Assembly (NCBI GenBank): GCA_039105265.1
Contig: JAPFFF010000005.1
Span: 3,891,501-3,955,500, forward strand
Length of the DNA stretch: 64,000 nt
Direction of reading: 5' to 3'
DNA from: Tritrichomonas musculus
Taxonomy: Eukaryota > Parabasalia > Tritrichomonadida > Tritrichomonadidae
Shown here: in pieces, positions 35,925 to 45,900 of the stretch
Layout: every line of letters starts with the position of its first letter
How positions within the stretch are numbered: position 1 is the stretch's first letter
Notes under the pieces: model-generated
Told to the model about the DNA's origin: nothing
Databases searched by the model: none
Seen by the model: only the letters and a program-made list of their open reading frames with translations
Position numbers and translations under genes: made by a program

Positions 35925-36246
35925 TTTCTGTAGTGCTCCCTTTTACCCAAGTAAAAATAAATTATTCGTGTTTGAGATATAGCGTTTTTCTGGCGCATAC
36001 ATTACTAACATTCACATATCACTTCCTAGCCATTCATGCTATTTCTATACGCTACTTTTCTGTTTCTTTACTGAGATATATACAAAGCAAATCCATCGAG
36101 GAAAGCGTTAATCTGTTTGGACATGATAGTGAGCGGAGCGCAGCGCAGCGAGCGGTTTTGTCTGCAGGACAAAAATCATTCCAAATATTAATGTTGCTCG
36201 AATAATTTCCTTTTGCTGCCAAGGATAATTGCATTTTCGCTACAGG
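35925..36246. other. Divergent Maverick spacer with G+C-rich palindromic patch
   Basis: Separates leftward and rightward genes. It contains GAGCGGAGCGCAGCGCAGCG near 36131-36150, a short iterated GCGCAGC patch able to fold. A plus-strand frame through it is not credible. Confidence 0.45.
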
Positions 36247-37695
36247 AAAATGTCACTGTTCAATAAAATAAAATCTCTAGGGTCTGAAACAGTAACGAGA
36301 ATACTGAGATACATAAGAGAACACGTTTCGGTATATATGGATGACTATGCAGGAGATGTCAGGGAATCAACTAGGTACCTCGAAAATGTGAAGCGAGTAA
36401 CAGACTTCTTAGCTACATACAACTTCAATAGTGATGAAGTAACGACAAACAATATATTTGATTTTCTGTATAACTTAGTAGAAGAAACATTCGAGGATGT
36501 AATAAAGCCAACAACGCCTAATCAGAGAAGCAGTGTTGTTCCATTCAACATATCGTCAGATTCCGACGATGATGAAAATGTAAACACCGAAAATAATATT
36601 TTATCTGGTGATAAAAGGCAAACACAAATGGACCAACCACAACAAAGACAACATCCACTCTTTCTCACTACCAACCACATGAATGAATTCAGACGGGGTT
36701 TAGAAGAAACAGGTGTTGACCATAGAGACTTGAATGACAGTATTGACGCTATTAACTACTTTAGGCAACATCCAATACCACGTAGAGTGAAACCAAAAAA
36801 GCAACCATATGGAGCCGAAATGGAAAGAATCGCTCCAGCCGTTCTTAGTGGCAAACAGGACATCAGGAGAATCAACAATGCACAAAGTCTTGTAGGAGCA
36901 CAAAGATGGGTAGATAAACATGGATTTAGCGATATCTATCATGTAACCGGTGATGATGAAGATGGAGATGGAATAGCAGATGTTATTGTTAGGGAAAGAC
37001 GCACAAATAGACCCATCATAGTTAACGGTTATACTACCGTCGACAGCACATATCCATATAGATATAAATATTACTCTGCTTACCCAACAGAAGATGAAAG
37101 AAAAGAATATGGTAAGGGATTCAAAGGCTTCGTTAATGATATGTACAACCCTGAATATGATGAGAGAGGTGTTAGACTATTACGTAATAGAAATGAACAA
37201 GGCGCGCAATTCGCAGCCGCTGTTGAACACGCAGGTTACACTAAAGTATTACAGCCACACAATAAAACAGTCTTCCAGATATTTACAAGTAAAATCATTA
37301 ATCCGATTTATAAAGGCTTCAAATCAGTCAATAATGGAACATATCCAGGTAATAAGAAACTGGCTAAAGTTGCATCTAACGTCTGGGAGAAAGCATTTGT
37401 AGCAACAGCAATGGTAAGAGTATACGGACAAGATGTGCTTAGTGTTGATGAAGGAATGTGGAAGAAATTGAAGTCAAAGAAAGAAGTAAGAGCAGCCATA
37501 GATGCATTTGCAAGCCCGTATCTTACAGGTAATGTCTGGGAGAAAATCATTTCTTTCATTCCTGTCTATATTGAAGCAGAAGAGTTCAATATGCCACCAA
37601 CAGAAGTAGTTCAGTTTACCAATGCATTCAGAAGAGCAGCAGGTATACAAGAAGAGCAACTACCAGGTAATCAAACAGAAGCACCACCACAGTAA
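36247..37695 (+). CDS. Maverick conserved-type protein with Asp-rich loop, function unknown
   Basis: 482 residues from ATG 36247 (MSLFNKIKSLGSETVTRILR), chosen over 36229 because GGAAAATG directly follows the T-rich motif used by its neighbours. Residues about 1-95 are helical, 105-180 polar and disordered. Residues about 195-400 look folded, with a calcium-loop-like DDEDGDGIADVIV near 240 followed by VNGYTTVDSTYPYRYKYY. The rest is helical. The position before the packaging ATPase and capsid genes suggests a virion or packaging role. I do not recognise the family with certainty. Confidence 0.5.
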   Translation, partial: KMSLFNKIKSLGSETVTRILRYIREHVSVYMDDYAGDVRESTRYLENVKRVTDFLATYNFNSDEVTTNNIFDFLYNLVEETFEDVIKPTTPNQRSSVVPFNISSDSDDDENVNTENNILSGDKRQTQMDQPQQRQHPLFLTTNHMNEFRRGLEETGVDHRDLNDSIDAINYFRQHPIPRRVKPKKQPYGAEMERIAPAVLSGKQDIRRINNAQSLVGAQRWVDKHGFSDIYHVTGDDEDGDGIADVIVRERRTNRPIIVNGYTTVDSTYPYRYKYYSAYPTEDERKEYGKGFKGFVNDMYNPEYDERGVRLLRNRNEQGAQFAAAVEHAGYTKVLQPHNKTVFQIFTSKIINPIYKGFKSVNNGTYPGNKKLAKVASNVWEKAFVATAMVRVYGQDVLSVDEGMWKKLKSKKEVRAAIDAFASPYLTGNVWEKIISFIPVYIEAEEFNMPPTEVVQFTNAFRRAAGIQEEQLPGNQTEAPPQ

Positions 37696-37730
37696 AAATA
37701 AGGCAATATTTATTTTTATATCAGGGTAAA

Positions 37731-38843
37731 ATGAATGATAACGATTACGCCTCTAGTGATGATGATATATACGGTAATAAAGCATTTGGTGAATACGACT
37801 TTGATTCAGATAATGATAACAATAGTGTACGCTCAAAAGGATATTTAACTGATAACGCCAAGAAAAAGAAACGAAAGCCAGTATTGCACCGACCAGGAAT
37901 CAATAAAGAATATAAAAGGATGGGCGGTATAAATCAATACAGACAATACATAAACGACTATATAGATAATGCAATGCAAGGGCTTGTGTCTATGGATGAC
38001 TTCGACAGCAGAATTAATCTGAACGAAATAAATAACATCGTAGCGAATACACTAAAGGACCATCAAGAAGAAATGTCAGGTGCATTCATTGCTCCCATCC
38101 ATCCATCGGTAAATATTAAATACAATTCCGTTAATGTTATCGTAGGTAAACAGAATATGGGTAAGACAGTAATTGCCCTACAGGAAATCATTAAGATATC
38201 TCTTTTATACACACATCATTTGCTCGTTTATGTCACTAAAGATGGAGAAGAAAATGACCGTAGCTGGAGAGCATTAAGAGACCTTTTCAGCCCAACATTG
38301 CCTTACGTAACAATTGCTGAGGCCGATGCAGAGAATTACATCAGGAATCTTATCGGAGCGAAATACTTATACTATAAGATAAAGCATGGGGAAACTACAG
38401 AGCAGCAGGAAGGTGAACGAATACAGCAAATGAAAGAGCTCCTTCATGTGAATAATTATTCAGCAGAATTCTTGCATACTCTTGTGCTCTTCGATGATAT
38501 CAGTAACAGCAAGTTATTCTCCAACGAGGAATCCTTTTTCAGTCAAGCAATAAAGCGGTGCAGGCATACGAACATGTCTTATTTCTTGTTGATTCAGGGA
38601 TGGAAAGGATTGAAACCACATGTGAAGAATGAGATTACATCATTGTTCATCTTTCCTTGCTTCAACGACCAACAGTTAAGGTATATATATTCACAGGCCG
38701 CATCGAATCTATCATGGGAAGACTTTAATTACTATTACAAGCTAATGGTAGACTATAAAAGGAGACATCCAGATTCCTATCCGGCTCTTTGTGTGCAGGT
38801 AACAGACGGTGGAGAAACAAACATTATAGGAGGACAAAAATAA
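37731..38843 (+). CDS. Maverick packaging ATPase (FtsK/HerA, A32-like)
   Basis: 370 residues. About 115 polar residues precede the ATPase core. Seen: Walker A GKQNMGKT near residues 139-146, and Walker B as HTLVLFDDIS near 245-254, where hydrophobic residues lead into Asp-Asp. Later comes a sensor-like FLLIQGWKGLKPHVKNE, as in poxvirus A32-type genome-packaging ATPases. In Polintons and related viruses this enzyme pumps DNA into the capsid. It lies 35 bases after the previous gene and is followed by a convergent small gene. A second, clearly different ATPase of the same class is at 58448-59314. Confidence 0.75.
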   Translation: MNDNDYASSDDDIYGNKAFGEYDFDSDNDNNSVRSKGYLTDNAKKKKRKPVLHRPGINKEYKRMGGINQYRQYINDYIDNAMQGLVSMDDFDSRINLNEINNIVANTLKDHQEEMSGAFIAPIHPSVNIKYNSVNVIVGKQNMGKTVIALQEIIKISLLYTHHLLVYVTKDGEENDRSWRALRDLFSPTLPYVTIAEADAENYIRNLIGAKYLYYKIKHGETTEQQEGERIQQMKELLHVNNYSAEFLHTLVLFDDISNSKLFSNEESFFSQAIKRCRHTNMSYFLLIQGWKGLKPHVKNEITSLFIFPCFNDQQLRYIYSQAASNLSWEDFNYYYKLMVDYKRRHPDSYPALCVQVTDGGETNIIGGQK

Positions 38844-38844
38844 C

Positions 38845-39156
38845 TTATTGCTGCTCTCCATTGACAACCTTAATGATTTCACCAATAGCTTTCTTTATCT
38901 GGTCTATATCGCCCCTCAATTGCTCGATTTGTGTTTCTACATAGTTTTCTTCTTCTGGCTCTTTCATCTTCTTCAGCATCAGCACTCCTTTTATCTTCGT
39001 TATACGGTATCCTTCTATGTGATACATCTTGTTGAGCTTATGTGTCGTTAATGCATCTACCGATTCTTTATTTTTGTTGTACCATAAATTGAATTCATCC
39101 GGAGAACGAAATTCTTTGTTCGGGTGTGTTATGGGCTCTATTATCTTCAGATTCAT
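38845..39156 (-). CDS. Maverick small protein with C-terminal coiled coil
   Basis: 103 residues, convergent with the ATPase gene (1 base apart). The C-terminal 35 residues show heptad spacing (VETQIEQLRGDIDQIKKAIG), predicting oligomerisation. The start has RSPDEFNLWYNKNKESVDAL. A T-rich patch stands upstream. No family is recognised. Confidence 0.5.
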   Translation of the reverse strand: MNLKIIEPITHPNKEFRSPDEFNLWYNKNKESVDALTTHKLNKMYHIEGYRITKIKGVLMLKKMKEPEEENYVETQIEQLRGDIDQIKKAIGEIIKVVNGEQQ

Positions 39157-39200
39157 GCTATTTAATGATGAATAAAAATATCTATTTTGTTTCGGTTAAA

Positions 39201-39329
39201 ATGAATCTTACTGATTTCTTTCTAGCCTGTTTGACCGTAATTGAATTCGTTAATCTATTATTAAAGCTATCTGAACTGGCTCCCGACCCGCCTCTCACTG
39301 AAGAAATGCGATGCAAACTCTACAGCTAA
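39201..39329 (+). CDS. Maverick very small membrane-type protein
   Basis: 42 residues from ATG 39201: MNLTDFFLACLTVIEFVNLL, then a polar tail. The hydrophobic N-terminal half could span a membrane. The leader (TATTTTGTTTCGGTTAAAATG) has the same layout as other genes of this element, which supports a real gene despite its size. It stands back to back with 38845-39156. Confidence 0.35.
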   Translation: MNLTDFFLACLTVIEFVNLLLKLSELAPDPPLTEEMRCKLYS

Positions 39330-39347
39330 CACCCAGGCAAAAATATC

Positions 39348-39641
39348 TTAGTAGTCATTAAGGAATGGGTATTGTTCTGTATTCAGTAGCACTTTTCTCT
39401 TACCTGCATTGCCGCCAATCATATTTTTACTGGCGTTACTACCGCTTAATTTATTGTTGACTTTACCGGCAACATCACCAACTTTTCCGATTATATCTCC
39501 AACTGGGCCTCCAATTATGTCTTTAGCTATGGGCGCTACTTTATTGACCAATTCTGCACCTTTCTTCAGTACTGGTAAGGCCTTTCCGATGATATTCTTT
39601 GCCCCTTTAACGATATTCTTGAACCAACTTCTACACGCCAT
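39348..39641 (-). CDS. Maverick minor capsid-type protein (pVI/pX-like)
   Basis: 97 residues. It begins with a basic amphipathic helix (SWFKNIVKGAKNIIGKALPV), then a Gly/Ala/Val-rich middle (IIGGPVGDIIGKVGDVAGKV) and ends YPFLNDY. This layout resembles adenovirus pVI/pX-type cement or membrane-lytic proteins and their Polinton counterparts. It lies divergently next to the major capsid gene. A longer protein of the same style is at 57974-58429. The role is inferred from composition and context. Confidence 0.5.
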   Translation of the reverse strand: MACRSWFKNIVKGAKNIIGKALPVLKKGAELVNKVAPIAKDIIGGPVGDIIGKVGDVAGKVNNKLSGSNASKNMIGGNAGKRKVLLNTEQYPFLNDY

Positions 39642-39726
39642 CTGTCTGTTTTCATGAGAGAGAAAAATCTATATTGCGCTTTTATTATCCGATAATTTTG
39701 TTTTTTATTGATAACCAAAAGAGTAC

Positions 39727-41619
39727 ATGACATACCAAAACGCTCAAGCTAAGAACACAGGTAACAATGAAGGAGACGTTCTTTCTTTCTTCCAGAATAA
39801 GATGCGTAATCTGATACAACGCAACGGTGGGGATAATTCATTTTCGTTTGTGATGGAAGAGTTTACCAATAAGGATGCACCAATGCCAGTAGGAACAAAA
39901 ACGAGAATAAAATTGACCCATACAGGCCATACAATAACACAAATAGAGAAATCATTCAGCACCATCCTTCTGGACTTTAGTATTAAGTTATCAGAAAAGA
40001 TTGACGTTTCTGCAGACACTAACGGCATAATGAAATTATTTGTTGGATTCAAGAACGCGGTAGAGTTCTATGAAGACTGTAGATTCTGGATTAACGGCAA
40101 ACTATTAGATTCATACAGGCAAGATGAATTACAGCGCGAATCTTTCGCCTATAACAGCATTAAACCAAGAGACGCTAAAGCAACATCCAAGTTCTCTCAT
40201 AGCACCTGGGAAAATGTATCACAATATAGCCCATCAGTCTGTGGCTGTTACGTAGACCTCAAAGATATTGCTGACGGGCAAATACATAAGCTTACTATAG
40301 AGTTGACCATTCCATTTATCGACCAACTTGCATTACAGGCTTGGCAATTGTACCCTAATGCCATTTGCGGTGAAATAGAGGAAGAAGTAAAGACATCATT
40401 AAGAGCAATGGTATGGGCACAAGTTAACCCAAATATCGTCAAGGAAACATTACAGTTCCTAGAGGATAAAGAAATAGATGAACAAATGCCAGCAGTAATA
40501 CCAATAACAAGGAAGTTCACTCAGGTTGGCCTTCCATCTACAATCGTTACACACTATTCAGGCTCGCCAGCACCAACACAAAAGCTGCATATCGAATACC
40601 AACGTTACAAAGGCGCAAATGTATACGATGACGACGTACTAGAGCACCCAACAATAGATTTCGGTTATACCGATGATGAATACGATAAATATGGTGTAAC
40701 AAAGGAAGACAGTAATAAAGCAGTATTCGCAGAGCTAATTGCTGCAGGTAATCCTGATAAACCATTAGATGCAGGCGATACAGTAAAAATAATCAAGAGT
40801 GAATTAAAGGGCGCACTACTTGTTTCATCGAAGAAAGCAGACAACATTAACCTTAAGGTCGGTAAAGTTGTGTTAGATGTTGTTGGTGGAACTATACAAT
40901 TAGGCAGAAGTAATCTTGCTGGATTCGGGCTCAAACCAGATGTATATAAAGGCCTCGTCAGAGAACTGCAAACACCATTATTGATACCATCACAGGAACT
41001 CACAAGAGAAATATTTGAGGGCACAGCAAAGGTAAACGGATTAGAAATCAGTAAGAGCATTCCATTACGCAACGCTACGAATATCACAATGATGTTCCCT
41101 AAGAGCCCTGCAGATATAACATGCTTCGAGAATATAATGTACCAGAATGTGCAATTGGTGGTTAATAAGAGAACCTATCCGGATACAGAATTCCAGAGCA
41201 CCTGTGGAGCTCGCTTCTACCAACATCAATTAATCGCTAACGAATTAGATGGAGCATTAGAGGCAACACAAGAGTTCGAAGACAGCTTTACTCAACCGCT
41301 AAACGACCCTGTTACCGGTAAGAGATACACTAACTGCAGAAGTGACGGAACATCATTTGGTATTAACTTCCAGCTCGAACGAAGCAATGCAGGCTACGTC
41401 TTTGATGGCATTGACACAGGCAGTAATTCCATTACAGTAACCTTCAGAGGCCAACCATTATATCGCGGTATGGATGATACATATTTCATTCCAGTACCTG
41501 AATTGCCACAAATCCACCCACCAAGCCCAGAAGCATGGATTTGCTCTGATACTTACTTTACCTGGTCTGTAAATGGTGTCGATTATTATCCAGCAGGTGT
41601 TCCATCCGGGTATGAGTAA
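39727..41619 (+). CDS. Maverick major capsid protein (double jelly-roll type)
   Basis: 630 residues. Beta-rich throughout, with MKLFVGFKNAVEFYEDCRFW and INGKLLDSYRQDELQRESFA near residues 104-145, corresponding in layout to WFGFKDARDAVEKYEIVANG in the capsid protein at 55687-57369. Further strands include KLTIELTIPFIDQLALQAWQ near 190 and SITVTFRGQPLYRG near 570. Polinton capsid proteins have two jelly rolls and form trimeric capsomers. It is the longest structural gene of this part apart from the fibre. The DNA is richer in G+C than in the second capsid gene, so the two are old relatives and not recent copies. Confidence 0.7.
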   Translation: MTYQNAQAKNTGNNEGDVLSFFQNKMRNLIQRNGGDNSFSFVMEEFTNKDAPMPVGTKTRIKLTHTGHTITQIEKSFSTILLDFSIKLSEKIDVSADTNGIMKLFVGFKNAVEFYEDCRFWINGKLLDSYRQDELQRESFAYNSIKPRDAKATSKFSHSTWENVSQYSPSVCGCYVDLKDIADGQIHKLTIELTIPFIDQLALQAWQLYPNAICGEIEEEVKTSLRAMVWAQVNPNIVKETLQFLEDKEIDEQMPAVIPITRKFTQVGLPSTIVTHYSGSPAPTQKLHIEYQRYKGANVYDDDVLEHPTIDFGYTDDEYDKYGVTKEDSNKAVFAELIAAGNPDKPLDAGDTVKIIKSELKGALLVSSKKADNINLKVGKVVLDVVGGTIQLGRSNLAGFGLKPDVYKGLVRELQTPLLIPSQELTREIFEGTAKVNGLEISKSIPLRNATNITMMFPKSPADITCFENIMYQNVQLVVNKRTYPDTEFQSTCGARFYQHQLIANELDGALEATQEFEDSFTQPLNDPVTGKRYTNCRSDGTSFGINFQLERSNAGYVFDGIDTGSNSITVTFRGQPLYRGMDDTYFIPVPELPQIHPPSPEAWICSDTYFTWSVNGVDYYPAGVPSGYE

Positions 41620-41738
41620 TCTTTCGCGTCTCTGTCGAGCCGAGCCTCTGCGAGTCGACTGAAAGGAGAACGAGTAAGAGTGAATGCAATTGATTTCATT
41701 TAAACGAATTTAATTTTTTTTTACTGGGAAAAAGGGAG
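41620..41738. promoter_or_regulatory. Spacer with G+C-rich patch and T-rich leader
   Basis: After the capsid stop comes a G+C-rich patch (TCGAGCCGAGCCTCTGCGAG near 41635-41654) and then AATTTTTTTTTACTGGG before the next ATG, the T-rich motif seen ahead of other genes of this element. Confidence 0.35.
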
Positions 41739-42128
41739 ATGCCTCAATTCATGTCAGTAACGAAATTCGTTGAGTACATCAAGAAGACAAAAAGGCTCAA
41801 CGTAAATGAAGCAACATTGTACTTCCAGGCCAAAGATACATTCACTAACAGGTTCGGCAATGCATGCATCAAGCCTGTATACATAATCCTACAAGGTTAT
41901 GGCGACAAGAAATACATTACACACGAAACGATAATAAACGATTTAGGTGGATTAATTATATCATTCACTGAGAGCAAAACGAAAACATTACCACCAACCA
42001 ATGAGGATAATCTTTACACGATGACAATAGAGTTCACACAGAAGATGTATAATGGAATACAGTACTACCCAGTAAAGGTCAGTAAAGAGCCTGACAATGA
42101 CCCTAGGGCTTTGGAAGGAATGAAATGA
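41739..42128 (+). CDS. Maverick small protein of unknown function
   Basis: 129 residues starting MPQFMSVTKFVEYIKKTKRL. It looks beta-rich in the second half (YTMTIEFTQKMYNGIQYYPV). It lies between capsid and fibre genes, so a virion part is possible. No family is recognised. Confidence 0.5.
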   Translation: MPQFMSVTKFVEYIKKTKRLNVNEATLYFQAKDTFTNRFGNACIKPVYIILQGYGDKKYITHETIINDLGGLIISFTESKTKTLPPTNEDNLYTMTIEFTQKMYNGIQYYPVKVSKEPDNDPRALEGMK

Positions 42129-42198
42129 CTGACAATGACGTTGATGTAGCAAAACAGATTGTGCAGTAACGCCGTAAACAATTTTTTTATTGCCTGAA

Positions 42199-42531
42199 AT
42201 GGTAAAAACATACTTTATCACTAAAGCAAACAATAACGAACTACCACCAGAGTTCTGCAATTCACTTAACCAGAGATACATCTCATTTCAGTACTGTAGA
42301 GCTACATGTGAAGGATACCTGGATGGCGAAACAGAAGTTCATTGCAGTTTCATTCAGAGAGACAATTACTGTGATAGTTTAGTGTGGTACGCTAATCTTT
42401 TACCACCAGATGATAACAGAAAATATGAATATATCGGCACTAAAAGGAACTTCAGAGTGTGGTTTACTGACCCGAACGGGAATGAGATAACGCCCGATAA
42501 TTTTACTTTATTCCTGAAGTTAGAGTTTTAG
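42199..42531 (+). CDS. Maverick small protein of unknown function
   Basis: 111 residues from ATG 42199 (MVKTYFITKANNNELPPEFC), preferred over the ATG at 42190 because of the AATTTTTTTATTG...AAATG leader. It ends FTLFLKLEF, a beta-strand end like those of small jelly-roll proteins. Cysteines recur (EFC, QYCRATC, VHC, NYC). A minor capsid or fibre-base role is possible. Confidence 0.45.
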   Translation: MVKTYFITKANNNELPPEFCNSLNQRYISFQYCRATCEGYLDGETEVHCSFIQRDNYCDSLVWYANLLPPDDNRKYEYIGTKRNFRVWFTDPNGNEITPDNFTLFLKLEF

Positions 42532-42613
42532 TTTTATTTTTGCCTAAAAGCATAAACAGTGATGATTGCGCGCTTTAGCAGCGCTTTCAGCACTTTTTTG
42601 TATAGCAAAAAGT

Positions 42614-42938
42614 GATGACTGCAATAATAACCAAATCTAATGCCAGAAACGGAGCCTTTGTAATGAAAGGTTCAGGCCAATTCGACAGCTTAACAGTAAA
42701 CGGAGAATTGACCGTAAAGGGAACAAACATTCTAGATGCAATAAATGACCATGAAGGAAGAATAAAGGTACTATAAGAGAATTCAGTAAATCCAGATGGA
42801 GAATCATCACTGCAATACGAAGATGGTCTTGACGAATTCATTATAGACAAAAATAGTCTATCACAGACGCAATCAGGTGATTATTATGAACTAGAGATTA
42901 AAGGTGACTTTACAGGCTACACAGGAGATTTATTCGAG
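42614..42938 (+). other. Upstream part of the Maverick fibre locus
   Basis: Begins with an ATG at 42614 after a TTTTTTGTATAGC leader and encodes SGQFDSLTVNGELTVKGTNI and other fibre-base-like phrases. It belongs to the same locus as the long frame at 42939. The locus looks to carry about one break. Confidence 0.4.
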
Positions 42939-45900
42939 GTGATTCTTCCATCATACATCAGTAGAGAGACTGCTATAATAAGTTGCAACAGAGGCACATT
43001 CAGTAACCCAGTAATAGCCGACACTATAACATACAGAGAAGACTCGGCAGCAAAGATAATAATGAGCATTAATAATAGCCCACTACAGCTATTCACTTCT
43101 GGTTCACTCAGAATAAACTTCATCGGCAAACAGAAAACGCTCTCAACAGTAGCAAACCTGAAGTGCAACCAGGTAGAGGCAGAGAATTGCTTTAAGCTCT
43201 ATCGTTCACCCCTTCCAGACTTCTATGAGATGAAATCATTCGGAGAAACGGGCACTGGTGAATATTATGCTGACTGGGGATATAAACCAGGCTCTGAAGA
43301 GTTTGATGCATTGATTGAAGGGCAAACATTTGAGTTTCACGACCAAGCATTCGGTACCGACTATAAAATGACTAAACAGAATGGTAAATGGGTAGGAAAT
43401 AATTACTGCTATAACATTCCACTGAAGACAACAAGGAAGAATCCAGGCTCACATGAAGTAGCGTTTATAGCCATCAAGAAGAACGAAGCGAATAAAAATG
43501 TATTGCATTTACTGATTGACTATACAGGCACCGGAAATGCACTGCAATTACTGGCTGATAAGGGAATGCTCATAGCAAAAGATAATTGCACAATAAAGAC
43601 ATACAAAGAAGATGATGATGCATGGAGAGCTTACTTGTATCCAGTAAAAGATTTCGCTGACTGCTCATATACAGCAACACTAAAGTATCGCGATAAGGAA
43701 TATGACGTAAAAGTTGACTTCGAGTATAAATCATCAGGATTGAACAACTACAAGCTCCAGTCAGATAACTACTTTGAGCATTTAGAGTATCATTACAGCT
43801 CCACTATAGAACATACAGACCCTGACGGACAACCAATGGACGGTCTTGTTATATTCATGCCATCCAATAACGACCTGATATTTACTATATCTGATGTAGA
43901 CTACGAAGAAGGAACGAACACATTTGAGTTTCTGGCCGGCTCTGGTTACTATACGGTATCACCAAGGCCTGAATCTTGCACAACATTGTACACCAACTAC
44001 AACATACAGACAACAGGAATAGTCATAGGAGAGAACATAGAAAGCCACGTATTTGTGCTGAATTCATTAGGCAATACAGTAGACATAGCAGTGAACCATA
44101 TCAGCAGCTTACAGGATGCATGCAAGAAGCTACAGGATGAAATAGATAACTTCAAGCCTAAAACTACCTGGTTCGATATAGTCAGAGATGATATCAGTAT
44201 CGGCAACTTCATAATGAACTTTGCGAATCCTGTAGGGCTACCAATGACAATAGCTAATGGAGCAATAAGGTCTATTAAAGGTATCTCTATGGCTGCTAAC
44301 GAAGCAAAAGGTGTGGAGCTCGAACTGGAAGAAATAATCCCTCATACGGAATTCTTATCGGCAACAGATGTGAATCGTACAGATGAACTGCAACTGGTAA
44401 ACACAGAAGAAATCATTCCAGGTGAACAATATGTACATAAATACTTCTGTAACGGTATAGCTGAAGGATGGAAGATACAGATTAGCGTTGAAGGCTCTGA
44501 ATGTGAATACGTTATGGGTAATGATAGAGAACTAACATGCAGCTCAGAAGAGAGCTATCAGGGAACAATTAAGGTCGAATACGAAAATCCTTACCTGCTC
44601 ATTTGTAGCCCCAAACAAGCAGCAACAGTAAAGCTCATTAGAGAATACGGAAAGAGACCTGTACTGGGCATGGGTGAAGAACTTACAGACAAACAAGTAC
44701 TGACAGCAAAGGCAACAATGGAGCTCATTAACAAACACCAGAGCAAACTGAAAGGTGAGATTCCAGAGAATATTGTTACAGATGAATCATTAACGACTGT
44801 ATTACAGGAATATGCATTGAAGACAGATATACCGACAATCCCTGATAAGCTCGTTACAGGCGAATCATTAACGATTACATTACAGGAATATGCTTTAACG
44901 ACTTCATTACCTGATATGTCATTGTATGCACTGAAGACAGATATACCAACACTACCAGAAAACAACGTTACAGAAGAATCATTAGCGACTGCATTACAAC
45001 CATATGCAATGAAATCAGATTGTGACGCTAAATATCCCAGTATTGATAACTTCAAGGTGCCAACAGAAGAAAACATAACATATATGTATACAAGAAATAA
45101 ATCATCGTATAGTACTCTGATACCTCATACATTCTCGTTCGGGGCCTTGAGGCCAACAAAAGTAAAAGCAAGATTGTACTTCAAGGTAATGATAAATGAT
45201 TCGTTATCGACTAAATCTCTATATATGGAATTCGAGGGCGATTGTCCCGATTCTGGGTTCAATTATGTATATGGTTTCGGCGTAAACAATCCTGATATAT
45301 TCCAAGATGGAACATTTGATGATGGCACAATGTGGACAGACTATTATTCAGACCCGAACCACAAGAATTATTTCGTAGCAATACAGAATTTCTGGTTGCT
45401 CATCCAAACACCCACTGCTGTTTACTTCGATGAAGCAAATGAAGGCAATTATATTATATCAATAGCGGATAAATATGTTTATGCACCAGACATAGTAGAT
45501 AAGTATGCATTGAAGACAGATATACCAGAACTACCAACTAATTTGGTTAATGAATCTGCGTTGAGTACTGCACTATATGGCACTGAATTGAATATTGAAT
45601 ATCCAGCAAACTTATATGAGGGTGTATATATTACCCCTAAGCTACCCAATGCTGGAGTTCATTTGATATTTGATGTTAATTGGGGGGATAATCAAGATGA
45701 TGATATAACGCATATTGATGTAATATTTAAACCAACTGGTTCTACTAGCACTTATGACAGTATGGACAGGTATGATAGCAATGGTAAACACATTGATACA
45801 ATAATATGGCGTCATGATGATTCACTAATTGTATATGTATCGTATATTTCAGCACATAGAAATAATAATCCTATAGCATATAACTTCATTAGAGCACAAA

